A stretch of 64,000 nt of DNA from Reticulitermes speratus (GCA_021186555.1 JAJKFL010000007.1:5775249-5839248), one strand, 5' to 3'; shown: positions 13,701 through 26,992, counted from the first letter of the stretch. Notes: generated by a model not told the origin, from the sequence alone. Numbers and translations: made by a program.

Positions 13701-15087
13701 AGAAAGTGTCATGAGGAGGTTTTCGCAAAATAATGTATGGTATAATGTAGATTATTATCTATTGCTCCTCATAATCATATAATCCCTTGTTTGGAACTTT
13801 CTAGAACATATCGTATAACAAATTTCATATGTAATAGCTGCAGGGTTGCCTTTAAATAATGCTGCAGCTTGAAAGGGGTTTGTAATGGTATCTGAGATTT
13901 GGAGATGAAGACTAGCATTCATGATATGCCTTGTGTCTGTCGCAGATTTATTGCGGACAAATGTAGGTTACGTAATGATACTGGTTCATCTTCAGTGTGT
14001 GTTTATTATTAGCCTAAGTTCCTGTTCTTCTAACAGGGTTTTCTTTAAACAAACTGCACTGAAATTATGAAGTCAGAGTATTTATTGTCACAGTATTACA
14101 GGCATATCGCTCATGAAACGGCAATTTGTCGTAACCCACACAATTCATCAAACTGAGATTCCAGCATTACTAGACAGTTGGGTTAAAAACACATCTTCTG
14201 TAAAAATGTTGTGTGCACAAAAAAAATTGCTTCTCCTTGTAGGTTCGTAAAACATAATATATGTACGTGTTGGCCTATTAAGGATCTGTTTAGTTTTTTC
14301 TGTCTCCTGTAAAAGCGTGTATTAGTGGGTTACAACAAATTCCTGTTTCATGAAAGATATGTTCCTGTTGAACAAACAGAATTTACAAGTTCTGTTTATT
14401 CTTTGCTGTTGTTTTTCATGAAATAAACAATATTTAGAATTGCTTAGTCCTGAAAAAATTTCCTGTTCAGTAAAATGGTCAGTATCCCTAATTTTGGCAT
14501 TGGGATTCAATTAACATTTATTAATGTAATTTAAAACAATAAAACATTTCGGTACAATATAAAGATTTGAGGAAATAAAATATACTCATAATTAAAAACC
14601 ATAATTACTCATAATTACCCATAGAGTATAATTATGTGGTTTTTATGATTCATCAAACCGTGATATTTTCCCAAAACACATGAACTGATTGATCTTTGTA
14701 ATGGAGGCAAATTGTGTTCTGTGTGAGTTGGGAACTTAGAATATGGATTTAATGATGTAGCATCATCAGTTATTTCCATTAGGTCCACAGTATGAAGCAG
14801 GAGAACAAAGAGCAGGTAACAAGAAAGCTACATTTTTATATACATTAGAATCATGTGAGAGAGTGTTCACATACAGGGGATGGGAAGGGTGTGGTTAGGA
14901 AGCAGTTATGGCCTGTTTTGATGTCCTGTATGTGGAATGCTGTTGCAACAAAGATGTGAACATGGCACTTAGATGTGTCAGCGGTATTGCGTCTTTGTCT
15001 AGTTTCCTCAGTCTTGTGCGTTGTGTCCTTAGCATTTTATTTTTATTTATGTCTGGAATAGTGGTCTGGGGAAGTTCAGTCAGGAAA

Positions 15088-15320
15088 ATAACTGGTATTT
15101 GATCCCAGGCATGGGCAGGGATTTTCTCTTTGCTATGGTGTCAAAGTCTACCATGGGACCAAATCGGCCTCCTTTGTGGTGGCTGCTGGGGGCACTTTCC
15201 ATGGGGGTAAAGGAGCAAGATTATGAAGGTGGTCACTTGTATTTATCTGTGATTGCATGGAACTTTATTGACCTTTCACCCTTACCACCTTACCTCACTC
15301 CCAGTCATAGGGTTGGAGCT
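15088..15320 (+). mobile_element. SINE family D, diverged copy
   Basis: The blocks GATCCCAGGCATGGGCAGGG, TTTTCTCTTTGC and GGGGGTAAAGGAGCA followed by GGTGGTCACTT keep the order of the family D body. The head is mostly lost. Confidence 0.4.
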
Positions 15321-15327
15321 GCTGTTC

Positions 15328-15635
15328 TTAACACTTTCACTGCCAAAGTCGACCGTGGTCGATTTAAGTATTTACGTTTTAATTTGCCAGAGTCGACTTT
15401 AGTCGATATAAAATTTACTCTGCTCTTTGGCCTTAAATAGGCCACGCACAGAATAAGTTCTTTCAGGAAACATATTTTTATATCTTTATTGAAACCTAGC
15501 TGACAACTAGAAAAAATATATGCATTTTATATATAATTTTATACATAATTATATTTTATAATTTATAAGACGATGCAGTAGCAGTAGCAATTTAACACCC
15601 TCGGGGATTTAAATACCCGGCAGTGAAAGTGTTAA
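15328..15635. mobile_element. piggyBac-like MITE flanked by TTAA
   Basis: Perfect 13-bp terminal inverted repeats CACTTTCACTGCC (15332-15344) and GGCAGTGAAAGTG (15619-15631) sit directly inside TTAA on both sides (15328-15331, 15632-15635). TTAA duplication is the hallmark of piggyBac. About 300 bp, no coding sequence. It lies just before the last CCDC102A exon. Confidence 0.75.
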
Positions 15636-15801
15636 AAATATTCATGTTTCTTGAGACAGCCACCATAAAACATGTAGACTATACTATAAAACATTTTACA
15701 TTCATGTAACATTTTTTTAGTATAAACTGGATGTGTTCTGTTCGTATAATCTTTGTAGCAGTAATGTTTGCTTACTGTTATCCTGGTATATTTTGGTGCA
15801 G

Positions 15802-15895
15802 AGTTCGTATGTCCAGCTCTTCAGCTCTCCTGTCCCACAGAGGCCCAGCATTGCTTGGTGAGGAAACAAGTGATTGTGACATCAATGACTACTGA
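15802..15895 (+). CDS. CCDC102A: CCDC102A, terminal exon with stop codon
   Basis: The last exon was found by phase. The previous exon ends with AG, and the acceptor TTTTGGTGCAG (15801) is followed by A, giving AGA (Arg). The frame then runs VRMSSSSALLSHRGPALL and GEETSDCDINDY to TGA at 15893-15895. A short serine-rich then acidic tail with a T-S-D motif matches the style of the vertebrate C terminus (GTSDLDEDED). It lies 7.9 kb past the previous exon. A polyadenylation hexamer AATAAA occurs at 16332-16337, giving a 3' UTR of roughly 450 nt if used. The reading is good but rests on a short match; an RNA-seq junction from 7897 to 15802 would confirm it. Confidence 0.7.
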
Positions 15896-17146
15896 GTGTT
15901 TGTGTGTGTACAAGTGTGTGACAAGTGCCTAGACTGATGAGTTAGCAATAGAAAAATAATTATGTTCGGTCTTAAACACAAATATTGTATTCTGCGTAAT
16001 GGCTCGTATTGTGATTCTGTGTTGTCTAGTTATTGTGTTTCATAGTGGTGATTGAAAAGTGCATCTCATCCTACTCAATGTGATACAGACATTCCTTCCA
16101 TAGCATTTTGAAATTGGACAGAGATTATGCAGGTCCCTGGCCTATTGCAGATTCAGAAGAAATCATTTTCTGGAACATCCTATGTCTACGCAAAGACTGG
16201 TTTGTATGTTAAAATACTTGTAATTTTTAACATGTAAGAATTAATCCAAAAACAAAAGGATAAATGGAGTTTTCAGTACCTTCTTAATTTTGTTTTCTAT
16301 TTACCGATACACTGCCATGTATAGATCAGGCAATAAAGGTAATTAGGTGATCAGAAGTGACAGTATTTGTTTTTGCTACCTGAAACAAACTACCAGAAAT
16401 GTGATAACTGTCCATCATATTGAAATATGAAACCATTATTCTCATAATTTGTATCTACTGCTAGTCCTACAACTACTACAGGTTGGGCTAAAATCTGCTC
16501 GACAATTTTAATGAAATATTGTGAAAATACAGAAGGATAAGATGACATGGAACCACTTACACAGCAGGAGGAAACACTTCCTCTACAGGCATTTGATACA
16601 AGCCCACTTGGTTACCCAGCAGATGCCCCAACAATAGGCTAATTCTAACCATATTCATGGCAGAAACTCTCAATCCACCTTGTTCATCGTCTCTGTTATG
16701 CCTCATCTGCGGGATCATAATAATGGTAGCATGATCCGTCAACAAGGTGGTGCACTACTACATTTCCATACAGAGGTCCATGCCTGTCTTGATGCAGTGC
16801 CTCGTAGCAAAGGAATTGGACTTGAGGGAGATGTTTTGTCACCCGTACTTTTCTCTGCTCTGACATCTATAGATTTTAGTGTCTGGTGATTAGTGAGGAA
16901 TATGGTGTTTGTTCCTCTGATGCCTGCAGCCTTTCATGAGCTGAAGCAGTGCATCGTAGAGGCAGTAAACAAGTGGCAGGTGTGGGAAGATTGAAACCAT
17001 CAGGACATATGTAGGGTAAGAATGGAGTTCATGTCACTCACCTGTCTATACACTTGAAGTGTTTCCTCATTGTAGATAAACTTGAAGTATTTCCTCATGT
17101 TGTGTAAGTGGTTTTCTGTCATTGATGCTTTCTATATTTTCACAGT

Positions 17147-17410
17147 GTTCCGGAAGGTCGCGGGTTCGATTCCCGATGGTGTCGCTGGAATTTTTCATTG
17201 ACATAATCCTTTCGGTTGCACTGTGGCCCTGGGGTCGTCTCAGCCTCTAACAGAAATGAGTACCAGGAATATTTCCTGGGGGGTAAAGGCGGCCGGTGCG
17301 TAGGGCTGACATCCTTATCACCTTCATCTGCCGATTGTCTAGAAATCTGGGAGCCTCAACCTCCTGGAACCCTAAGGGCCTGTCCAGGCCTGTAATGGGA
17401 TTGCCTTACC
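17147..17410 (+). mobile_element. SINE family B, 5'-truncated
   Basis: Begins inside the tRNA-like head (GAAGGTCGCGGGTTCGATTC, a perfect B box) and continues through the family body to GGGATTGCCTTACC. The 27794-28085 copy has the full head. Confidence 0.75.
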
Positions 17411-18533
17411 TTTTTTTATCCATTAAAATTGTCAAGTAGCTTTTTGCCTACTCTGTACATTAAAAATGTGTCACTTTATCATAATGGAAACTTTTACCAA
17501 ATGATACTTGAAAGTAATAATGTGATACATATATCTGAATATAATTAACAGTTAAACTGCTTTATGAAGGTGTGTATGTACATAATTATGTGTGTCTGGG
17601 TGCATGATGTCATTCCTGCAGCATTTCAGTCTACATAGTAATTAAATATTTCCTGTAATGTAAAACAAGTTGTCCTAAAACAGACTCTGTAATAGCAATA
17701 TGTTTGAATGCCCTATATTGTAGTACATTTGATGTTTAACTGTTTTAGTACCTGTCAGAACTCAGTTTTCTTTGATCCCCTTATTGAGGCCAGGCTGTAA
17801 CTGTTGTTGTTGGTGCAGGAGCTCATGCATAAAGTACAACTACTCACATGAATACTATGTTAAAAACACTTAATATTCCCCAAATTAAAACAAGTGATGA
17901 TTTAATTATTCTGTACCTGGTCTGTAGTTGTGAAGGTAGGGTTTTAGACACTTGACATACCGGTGTGTTTGACATGTATTCATGGCCACAGCATTATAAC
18001 TTACATTTGGATAATGCAGACCACCCAGGTACAGTATAGACTTTAAGTTATGAGGGTGTTGCAGAAGACATTTCCATTGTTATCAGATTGTGGTAGATTT
18101 GATCTTGCATGAAGAAATGGAAGTACACAACTTGTATCACGTCTGCAAGGTCTTGAAATAACTTAACAGCTTGTGCCCTGATATCAAATGTGGGCACAGT
18201 GAAAGGCCACAGTGCTACACCAGGCGCCTAACTCAACCTGTTCCAGGTAGTTATGCTTCTTTTTTTGGCATTTAAGTACAGTTTCAGGTGTCTTCTTTGT
18301 GTTAAAGCTTTTGAATCCTCATGTGCTTGCACATTTGCTAGATCCAGGTGTTCATTAATGCATACTGTGATTTCATTTTTCTGTGAGCCTTGTCCATATA
18401 GCCATGTGCCTTCTTTAATGGGGTTATTCCAGAGTCAGTTTCTCTCCTCTGTATTCAGCTCTTTCAGCACTTTAAACACTTTTCCTGTTATTTTGACACT
18501 GTTTATTCTGTGCAATTTGATTGAATTAAATTG

Positions 18534-18966
18534 TTCATTCATGACACCAACAAATGCACCTATGATATATGCAATTAGTCTTATATTGCTGCTACATGTT
18601 TTGGCATCACGCCATCCTCAGGGAGCTCTACACCAAGATTTAAAACTTACTAAAATATAATAGATTACAAAAGTAATTCATATTATATAACTATTCTTGC
18701 AGCTAATGTTAACAATGGGTTTCACATACTGTGATTAGAACTACTTTTAAAAGTGTAGTATATTTAAACAGTAAAGCCATAATATTTATTACGGTGTTTT
18801 CATATATGGTTAAAAGTTGTGTGTTGCTATGTTGTAGTTTTTTTTTTTTTTGTATACAAACATCTAATTTATCTTCGATCCCTTGTGGATCTTGTCCCTG
18901 TGTCATGTTTAGTGGGTGCCGTATAGGGTGACTGTTGACATTGCATTTGTTGGTGTCATGAATGAA
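18534..18966. mobile_element. Fold-back element with a decayed hammerhead-like motif
   Basis: Perfect 25-bp inverted ends (TTCATTCATGACACCAACAA and following ATGCA) lie at 18534-18558 and 18942-18966. The CACCAAC-AATGCAC block matches the other fold-back elements. At 18592-18626 the minus strand has CTGAGGA, T, GGC/GCC stem, then AAAACATGTA, so G12 of the core is changed to A and the motif should be inactive. Confidence 0.6.
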
Positions 18967-19599
18967 AAATTTAGTACTTTTCCTGTTGTCCTTGTAAGTC
19001 ATGTTCTAAATGACTGACATGTCTGACCAGACCCAATACCCATTAACACTTTATTGAGGTCCTAAACTCATGAAAGTCACATGATGAAAGCTCTAGTCTT
19101 TGAGGGATGGTCAAACTCCTTCCAGTGCATGGAGCACTGCATGTGACATGATGACACCCCCTGTGAACATACTGATACACGTGTCTTTTGATGGCATTAT
19201 GAAAGTCTTAAAGGGTTTCACATTATCACTGTGCATTGGGTGAAATCAGGGACCATGAGCCTCTGAGCACTAAAGGGCCGTTACAGATAGGTTGGGCAAG
19301 GGTATCGTGGCTGTGATTCCAGCAGCACCCCAGAGAGTTCTTTGTGGCAGGATCCATCAGATGCTGTGTCAGTTGGGTGCCTGCCTCAACACTGTAGGTG
19401 ACTATTTTTAACAGATTGTACTCCTTTGCCCAGAAAAATCCTTGAATGGGTTTTGTTTATGTCTTCAGAGTTATGGGTTTAAGTCTGAGGGTTAAATTGT
19501 TAATGTTATTTGATTTTTATTGTCATCATACTTACACTCCAGATGCACAAATAGCACATAAGCCTTCATGAAAAGCATCTGTTACTGTCTATTTTTAGG

Positions 19600-19920
19600 C
19601 GAGTTTGCAAAATTGTGGAAAGTGACTATTAGCTTCGTCATGTCTGTCTGCCTTTCCATCCGCATGGAACAACTCGGCTCCCAATGAACGGATTTTCATG
19701 AATTTTGATGTTTGAGTATTTTTTGAAAATCGGACGAGAAAATTCAAGTTTCATTAAGACCTGACTAGAAGAACATGTACTTTACATGAAGACCTATGTA
19801 CATTTATGATAGTATCTCGGTGAATTTTTCTTAGAATGAGAAATGTTTCAGACAAAAGTTGTAGAGAAAATCAAAACCCACATGTTATATTCAATAACTT
19901 TTTCTTGAAAATAGTGCCGA
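19600..19920. repeat. Unclassified interspersed repeat (copy 1 of 3)
   Basis: The text around TTAGCTTCGTCATGTCTGTC and CAACTCGGCT...ACGGATTTTCATGAA recurs at 30590-30800 and, more diverged, at 36945-37150. No ends or coding sequence recognised. Confidence 0.55.
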
Positions 19921-22045
19921 TTATGAGATAATGTGGAAAAATATGGTACAGCCAGACAGGTCACACATGACAATATAATGCAGCTTATGCGCTTTGCATG
20001 CCGGGATAACTATGGCAAGAATACAAACACGCATTATTGAAAGTAATGAGTAAAGGAATATTGTTTTGTTTCAATGTAACGTTCATAAGTACGAGAGTGC
20101 AAATTAGTTGGAATATAATTTCTTTTAAAAACTGGTACATAGGCCTACAATTTTTTTTATTTAAAATAATTGTGAGTTAACACAGATATTAAGTATAATT
20201 TATATAATACTATATAGTCGACTGTGTTTAGTGTATGTAATTTCATTAATCATCTCGATAGTACTAGGAAATGAAAGCAGAATGATTCCAGTTGGAAATC
20301 TTGAATAAATTACTCAAGCTCTAGATAAGGAGATCGATAGATCGATTGTGACTGTACGTACAGATTGTCTGCGAAATATTGTTTGTAAGTCAACAATTGC
20401 AAAATATTTCGACGGGGTTAAGGTTTTGAGGTTAAAATGATATATGTAAAACACACATACTCAACGTAGACATATAAATAATAATAGGAACGTAGGCTTC
20501 AGTTTTCTACACGGCATTCGGTGTTAATTTTATGTAATGATATGTGACTGTCACAGTAATGCAATGATGTAGTTCTCTTAGTTTGTCACGTTCGTATGTA
20601 CGAGTAGATTGTTTGCCCTTATAAGCGGACTGCATTATCCTCTCGGATTCGTTTAAAACTTTGTGAGGAAAAAGAATTCCTGGCACAAAAAAAAAAAGAC
20701 CTTGCAGTGCGCGTTCCATATTCAGAAGCTGCAGACAAACTCGAGAGAGAATTCTTCTCTCTATCGTATCATTATCATAATTGCCCTTGTTGCAGTACTT
20801 GTCCGTGGTTTGGGGGCTAAGATGGCGGATTTGTGACCAGAAGGTTGTGAGTTCGCGTCTCGCTTTCGCAGTTTTTTCATCTACTACTCATAATACTTTT
20901 TAAATTTATAATTTTTTCTTATTCTATTTATTTTCTATTATGTACCAACACAGCCTTCGTCCTATGTAATTTCGTATGCGGATTGATTCTGCGATATGTT
21001 CTGTGATCCTTAAGAGCGTTGGTAGTAATACTGAATTTTCAGACCCCTTTATGTTTGAGAAGGACCCAAAGTCACTCACATATATATTACAGAATTCTGA
21101 GACTTATTTTGTTTTACATCCGTAACGTTATATAGGGACAGTATGTCACATAACGTGATTGAAAGTTGTTTGTAACCTTAGTCCCGTTGGAGAGAATTTA
21201 CACTTTAGATCATTTGTGAGTAGAACACTGTTTTGTGTACATGCGGTTAAAGTGTTCATCGCATGACATGCACTGACAGAAACTTGTAACTTGAAAAGAG
21301 CAGACTTTTATCAAAGATTATCTGTGTCCCATACTATGTTGCTGCTCTGTTTTTTAAACAAGTGGTTGGAAATTTGATTGATAATTTTTAAGAGCTGGTG
21401 CTGTATGTCAGTTGACAAGTCACTGTCAGTGTGCCTGGGTGTTATATATTTTTTATATGAATGGACAGAAAGTTCCAAATTTATGTAAGGGAATACACAC
21501 AATGTTTTCTGTATTCGATAGTGCTCATTCAGCGTTGTAGCAATAGTGTACTGGCAGGGCTGAATGAGGTGTGTAGGATAGTAGTCGTTGTATACAGACT
21601 TCTACATTTGTTTTTTATTCTCATTATAAAATCAGTACAAATGTACAATGAAAACTTGCTATGTAACTATTTCCTTTTATTTACTTTTTCCACACATTTG
21701 CCATTTGCCAACAAATAGTCATCTTTGATCAAATGTATTATTACTGACTGTAATAAAACTGGACCATGATGTAAGAAGTTTCAAAATTTAAATATGAGAG
21801 TTTTGGCTGTTGGTTTATGAAAAATGGCTTAGGTTAAGATCAACAACCTGAACAATCTGGAGTTTAATTCAAGTGCTTACAGCGAGTTAAATTAGCAGAG
21901 GAAGCTTAGGGAATAACTGGGTGTTGTTATGTTTGTGAACTTGGATATACATGAACATGTGAACCTGTCGGCAGTCTAATGTTAAAAATTGGCAGTGTAA
22001 ATATCATATAAATATGAAGCTGTATAGTAATAAAAATACATCCAG

Positions 22046-25000
22046 CTAACAACAGCATGGGGTGCCATCAGGTGTGGTTGGGGGATTTGGCCTGCAAATT
22101 TTGGTTCTGCCATTTGAACCAAACACAATGTTACAGGAGAATGTGAAGTAACCACAGGTTGACGACTTGGTGTAATAGGTGTGAGTGTATTTTCCTGTAT
22201 TTGCCTTTCCATTGTCAAGCTGTCCTGTCACACTCTTGGTGACTGTAACAAAACTGTCAGGTGTGGGATGGTGGTAAGTATTCAGGGAATGGCCATTCCT
22301 GATGCTGTTCCCATTTCTTGATGTTCTACCATTCCTCTGGCTGAGGTAGCTCCCATTCGATCTTACTGGAAGTGACTGTTGATGACCATTTCTTAATTGT
22401 GTATGCCCACTACCAAGATGTCCTGATTGACTGCTTTGATCATAACTCCCTTCCCCACCTTGCTGACGTACTGGGATACTCATAACTGGTGGCTGATAGT
22501 TTCCTACAGAAGGATTAGTGTATGTTACATTACCTGCCCCAGGTGTTATAACAACAGTCTGTGACTGACCTCCCTGAGCAGCTGTCTTCTGAGGACCTGC
22601 AACAGATGTTATTCGTCCTCGATATCCCTTGGGTATGGTATATTCCGGAGTCCCATGTATTGTTTGGCCTGGTTGCAGGATGTCTCCAGGACTATATTGA
22701 TCTTGATCATCTGAGTCCTGAATGATATGTGCACCATGCCCATTTAGTGGACCAAGAACAATATGTTGAGTTTGTGTTGGTATACGTGTGTGTCCCGTGT
22801 CGTTCCTTCTGGTACCAGGTGTCTGAATCCTGTATGCTCCTTGTATGTTATCATTCTCATTTCTAGTCACTCCTAAATTGCTTGTGTGTCTGTACTGAGA
22901 TCTTTTTTCTGTGTCTGTGTAGGCATCAGGCTCTGTAGTTGTTTCATCATAGTCCCTTCTCTGGTCACTGTGATCGGGTACATTTGCGACTTCTTGTCCT
23001 ATGCTGCCACGTTCATGAGTTTGTTGCTGACCACTAGTGTGTGATGAAGGTGAATTATTGTTTAATGAGCCAAATGGTTGATACTGGGTGTGCTGGCCAG
23101 TTGATGTGGATGCTGCACCATTTTGAGATATACCATTCCTGCTTCCTGACTGAACCAATCCTAGTTTACCTCCAAAATCCTCATAATTACTACTTCCTGT
23201 TCTGCTATAGGTTGTCTGCCCTGAGCCAGCCTGAGCTGCGCCGGTGTAGGAGATACCTTGCAGAAATGAACCTTGAATCTGACTCTGTGACTGTCCTGAA
23301 TATACTCCACCCTGTGCTGAAGCTGTTCCGCCACCATGGAAAGGGGATTTCTGTCCATTTGTTTTACCATTTTTCTGATAGGGTGTAAATCCAATTTGGG
23401 CTTGACTGGATGTGCTCCCTTGGCCTTTTGCTTGTGCATCGGCCATTCCTCCTTGGTAACCTGCCTGGACTTGGGTGTTGGCTCCGTAATAGATACCACC
23501 ACTTTGTGCCTCAGCTGTTGTGGCTCCATTAGATGATCCCAGTTGAACCTGTGATTGTGTCTTGCCACTTCCTGCCTGTCCTTGTGCTGTGCTTGTTGCT
23601 CCATCTTTACCTCCAACCACTTGACTCTGTGCCCCACGCTCTTTGTCACTGGTCTGTGCTTGAGCAGAGAAGGCTCCTGTTCCTGAATAAATACCACTGA
23701 CTTGTGTCTGAGCACTACCTTCTCCGTACTTCCCCTGTGCAGAAGCAGCTGCTCGAGTTTCTTTGTCTTCTTGTCTTACACTACTCTCAGCCTGAGAGTC
23801 TCCAGCTGCTGTGTAGTATGCTTCCTGGCCTGTATACACACCACCACCCAGCTGTTGGTATATTCCACCAGGATAACCCACTTGTGTTGGGGCACCTACA
23901 CCAGGCTGCTGGTAAGGCCCTGGTTGATACACAGTAGCTGCTGGTGATGCAACACCAGGAACCCCTCCTGGTACTCCAACAACTGAAAGCCCTCCTGGTA
24001 CACCAACACCTGGAACCCCAGCTGGCACCCCTAAACCTGGTATACCAACACTTGGAACTCCAACTGGTACACCTACACCTGGAACTCCAACCCCTGGAAT
24101 CCCGCCTGGTACACCAACACCTGGAGCTCCATTGTAAGTCCCTACTTGTACAGGAAAGCCTACACTTGGCACACCAGTAATTGGAGCTCCTGGCACTCCT
24201 GCACCTGGTATTTGTCCACCTGGTATTCCTACTGGTGCTCCTACACTCGGTACTCCTACTGGTGTTACACCTGGTACTGCTGGTGCTCCCACGCCTGGTA
24301 TTCCTGGTGCTCCTACCCCTGGTACTCCTACACCCGGTACTCCTACACCTGGTACTCCTACTCCTGGTACTCCTGGCACTCCTACTCCTGGTACTCCTAA
24401 TCCTGGTACTACTCCTGGTACTCCTACTCCTGGTACTCCTACTCCTGGTACTCCTACTCCTGGTACCCATAGTCCTGGTAACCCTACTCCTGGTACTCCT
24501 ACTCCTGGTACTCCTACACCTGGTACTCCTGCACCTGGTACTCCTACTCTGGTACTCCTACTCCTGGTACTCCTACACCTGGTGCTCCTACTCCTGGTAC
24601 TCCTACACCTGGTATTCCTGGTGCTCCTACTCCGGGTACACCTACACCTACGCCTACACCAACACCTAAACCCACACCTACACCTACACCTACTCCTGGT
24701 ACACCTACACCCACCCCAGGTGCACCTACCCCTATTCCTGGTATTCCCCTTGGTGCTTCTACACCTCGTATTCCTGGTGCTCCTACTCCTGGTACTCCTA
24801 CACCTGGTACTGGTGCTCCTACTCTTGGTACACCTACACCTGATACTGCTATTGGTACTCCTACACCCGGTAGTCCTGGTGCACCTACACCGGGCACTCC
24901 TATCGGTGCCCCTACACCCGGAACTCCGTTTGGTACTCCTATACCTGGTAATCCTACTCCTGGTATCCCTACATCTAGAACTCCTGTTGGTACTCCTACT

Positions 25001-25601
25001 CCTGGTGCCCCTACTCCTGGTACCCCTACTCCTGGTACCCCTACACCTGGTACTCCTACTCCTGGTGCACCTACACTGGGTACTCCTAGTGGTGCACCTA
25101 CACTGGGTACTCCTAGTGGTGCCCCTACTCCAGGTACTCCTACACCTGGTCGTCCTACTCCTAGTGCACCTATACCTGGTACTCCTACACCTGGTGGTCC
25201 TACTCCTGGTGCACCTACGCCTGGTACTCCTACGCCTGGTGGCCCTACTCCTGGTGCCCCTACACCTGGTACTCCTGTTAGTACTCCCACTCCTGGTGCC
25301 CATATACCCGGTACTCCTGTTGGTACTCCTACACCTGGTGGTCCTACTCCTGGTGCACCTACCCCTGGCACTCCTACTCCCGGTGCGCCTACCGCTGGTA
25401 CACCGACTCCTGGTATTCCTAAAGTTGGTGCTCCTACTGCAGGTACCAGTGCCCCTGGAACTTCACTTGGTGCTCTTGGCTGGGGTGGTGCACCTGGCAC
25501 ATAACCGTAACCGTAACCTACGACACCTCCAGGGATGCAACCTTCGCACCCATTCCCATCTCCAGACTGACTCTGAGCTTGACCCATTCCACTTGTACCA
25601 C
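22046..25601 (-). CDS. BRICHOS/elastin-like secreted protein, giant terminal exon (PGVG repeat, Q/S/A/G-rich region, Cys tail)
   Basis: This is the terminal exon of the secreted precursor whose start is at 45552. The acceptor is ATACTGTTGCAG before 25601; two bases complete a split codon, then GGTSGMGQ, a GCEGC motif and [14 protein letters not shown] follow. From about 25450 to 23940 come about 500 residues of elastin-like repeat built from PGVGVP, PGVGAP and PGVGPP. From about 23940 to 22700 is a Q/S/A/G-rich region (SAQ, SQVQ, AQAQ motifs, repeated GGIYYG-like tyrosines). Next is an Asn/Gly/Arg-rich stretch and a tail with six cysteines ([17 protein letters not shown]) ending at TAG 22046-22048. 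A one-base deletion near 24549 puts a stop in the upstream frame; downstream the frame continues unbroken to the tail, so about 1,184 residues are expected. Long open frames on the plus strand here are shadows of the repeat. AATAAA on the minus strand at 21676-21681 could end the transcript. An extracellular elastic or silk-like matrix role is inferred from composition. Confidence 0.85.
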
Positions 25602-26992
25602 CTGCAACAGTATAGGAATATCTCAGTTTTATTGTACTTGCTGGTGACTTGATAAAATAAGACATCTGTTATGGGCAGAATCTTAAAGATAAATTTAATG
25701 TTTCCTGTTAATAATTTTTAGAGTCCTCATCTGTGCACAACAGCTCTGTTTTTAGCCTCGTTTCCTTCCTCAGAAGGGGGAAAAATAGTAGGTTTAGGAG
25801 ATCACTGTGCTGTCTTTGCATGTCAGTGTGTCCCTCATGAAATTCTTGAACTAGCTGGCCGATTTTCACTAGATTAACACTTGTAAATTTGTATCTGTGA
25901 GGTACTGAGTTTCAGCTGTCAGTCCACTCAGATGGCTGAGGGTTGTCTTGGTTGTCGAATATTCCTTCAGGGATATACTGGGAGTGTACCTTAAAATGGG
26001 CCACGACCGCTTCCACGCCATTTCCAGTTCATTGATAGACATGCTTTGATTTGACAATATGTAGCCAAAACAGTTGAGAAAGCCACATTAAATAAATATA
26101 TTCCACTTAAAGGGCGTTTATGAACTTTGATAAAAAGTCTTTAATTACATTTCATATTGATTTGATTTAGCCCACTATAGCCACAATTTTATGTGAAGTA
26201 CAAATCATACTTGTCAAATGTATGCAAGAGTGAACATCAAGACACGTAGTTTATTGTGAAGAACTCGTTTGGGAATCGTGTGTTGCAGGTACAGTTTTCC
26301 GTTCATGTTGGCTTTCATTTTGGATGTTACGTAGTTATTTCTGCATTAGTGTTGTATATTGGTATGCCTCAATTTGTAATTCTGTGTAATGAAATGCCAT
26401 CTGTATTTATAAGAGTAGAAAGACATAATCTGTAATGATCAACAGAGCAAACGATCCCAGAACTGTCCATATGCTGGCCTGGGTTCCAAACCCTGGCATT
26501 CGCTGTGCGGGCTTGCAACTAACTGCCTGAATTTGCTGCTAGCTGCCCTGCTATTACACGTTTTATTTATCTTGGATTTGTAGTGTGCAGCAAAAAGAGA
26601 GACTAATGTCCCCATTGTACCGCGAGCACCAGAAGCTTGAGAACCCCCGATCTATACGCTGACAGCATCACTAAATAAGCTACAAAAACAAAAAACGAGA
26701 GGTTTTTTAATATCACTGTTTACTACCATTTTATGTTTCTCAGCGTTTTGCTAAATATATTTGTGTTATCGGTTATTTTTAACTAGCGTTGTGTTATTGA
26801 AACGTGGTTTTGATACTGGATAAAACATCGCTCATTGTCCGTTGCAATACAGCGGCAGGCTAGAACGCTAACCACTAGTGGTATAAACTTTTTCTTCTCG
26901 GACTAACTGCATCAAGTCGAGTCCTACCGTTTGTAATCCTGTCAAGTAACTACGTGGAACACAGTGTATTTTGAGAAGCTAATAGTCGTCAA

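Larger units (their letters stand above)
7898..15801. other. Last CCDC102A intron (7.9 kb)
   Basis: Apart from a hairpin at 10073-10178, SINE D at 10503 and 15088, a CCA/CCG trinucleotide run at about 13456-13500 and a piggyBac-like element at 15328, nothing recognisable was seen. Its short open frames show no conserved domain that I recognise. Confidence 0.5.
15896..22045. other. Intergenic region between converging CCDC102A and BRICHOS/elastin-like genes
   Basis: Contains the two 3' UTRs, SINE B (17147-17410), a hammerhead-like fold-back (18534-18966), an old repeat (19318-19445) and an unclassified repeat at 19600-19920. A tRNA-like stretch at about 20810-20870 may be a SINE head. No gene recognised. 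Confidence 0.5.

Noticed and set aside
20810..20870. Possible tRNA gene
   Set aside because: Only weak A- and B-box resemblance; no acceptor stem. Possibly an old SINE head.
24181..25652. Long leucine-rich plus-strand frames opposite the elastin-like exon
   Set aside because: They are the antisense reading of the PGVG-coding repeat; the minus strand has signal peptide, splice phases and a non-repeat tail.
25869..26057. Minus-strand 62-codon frame as the missing exon of the BRICHOS gene
   Set aside because: Composition and splice sites do not fit; no acceptor/donor pair with the required phase was seen.
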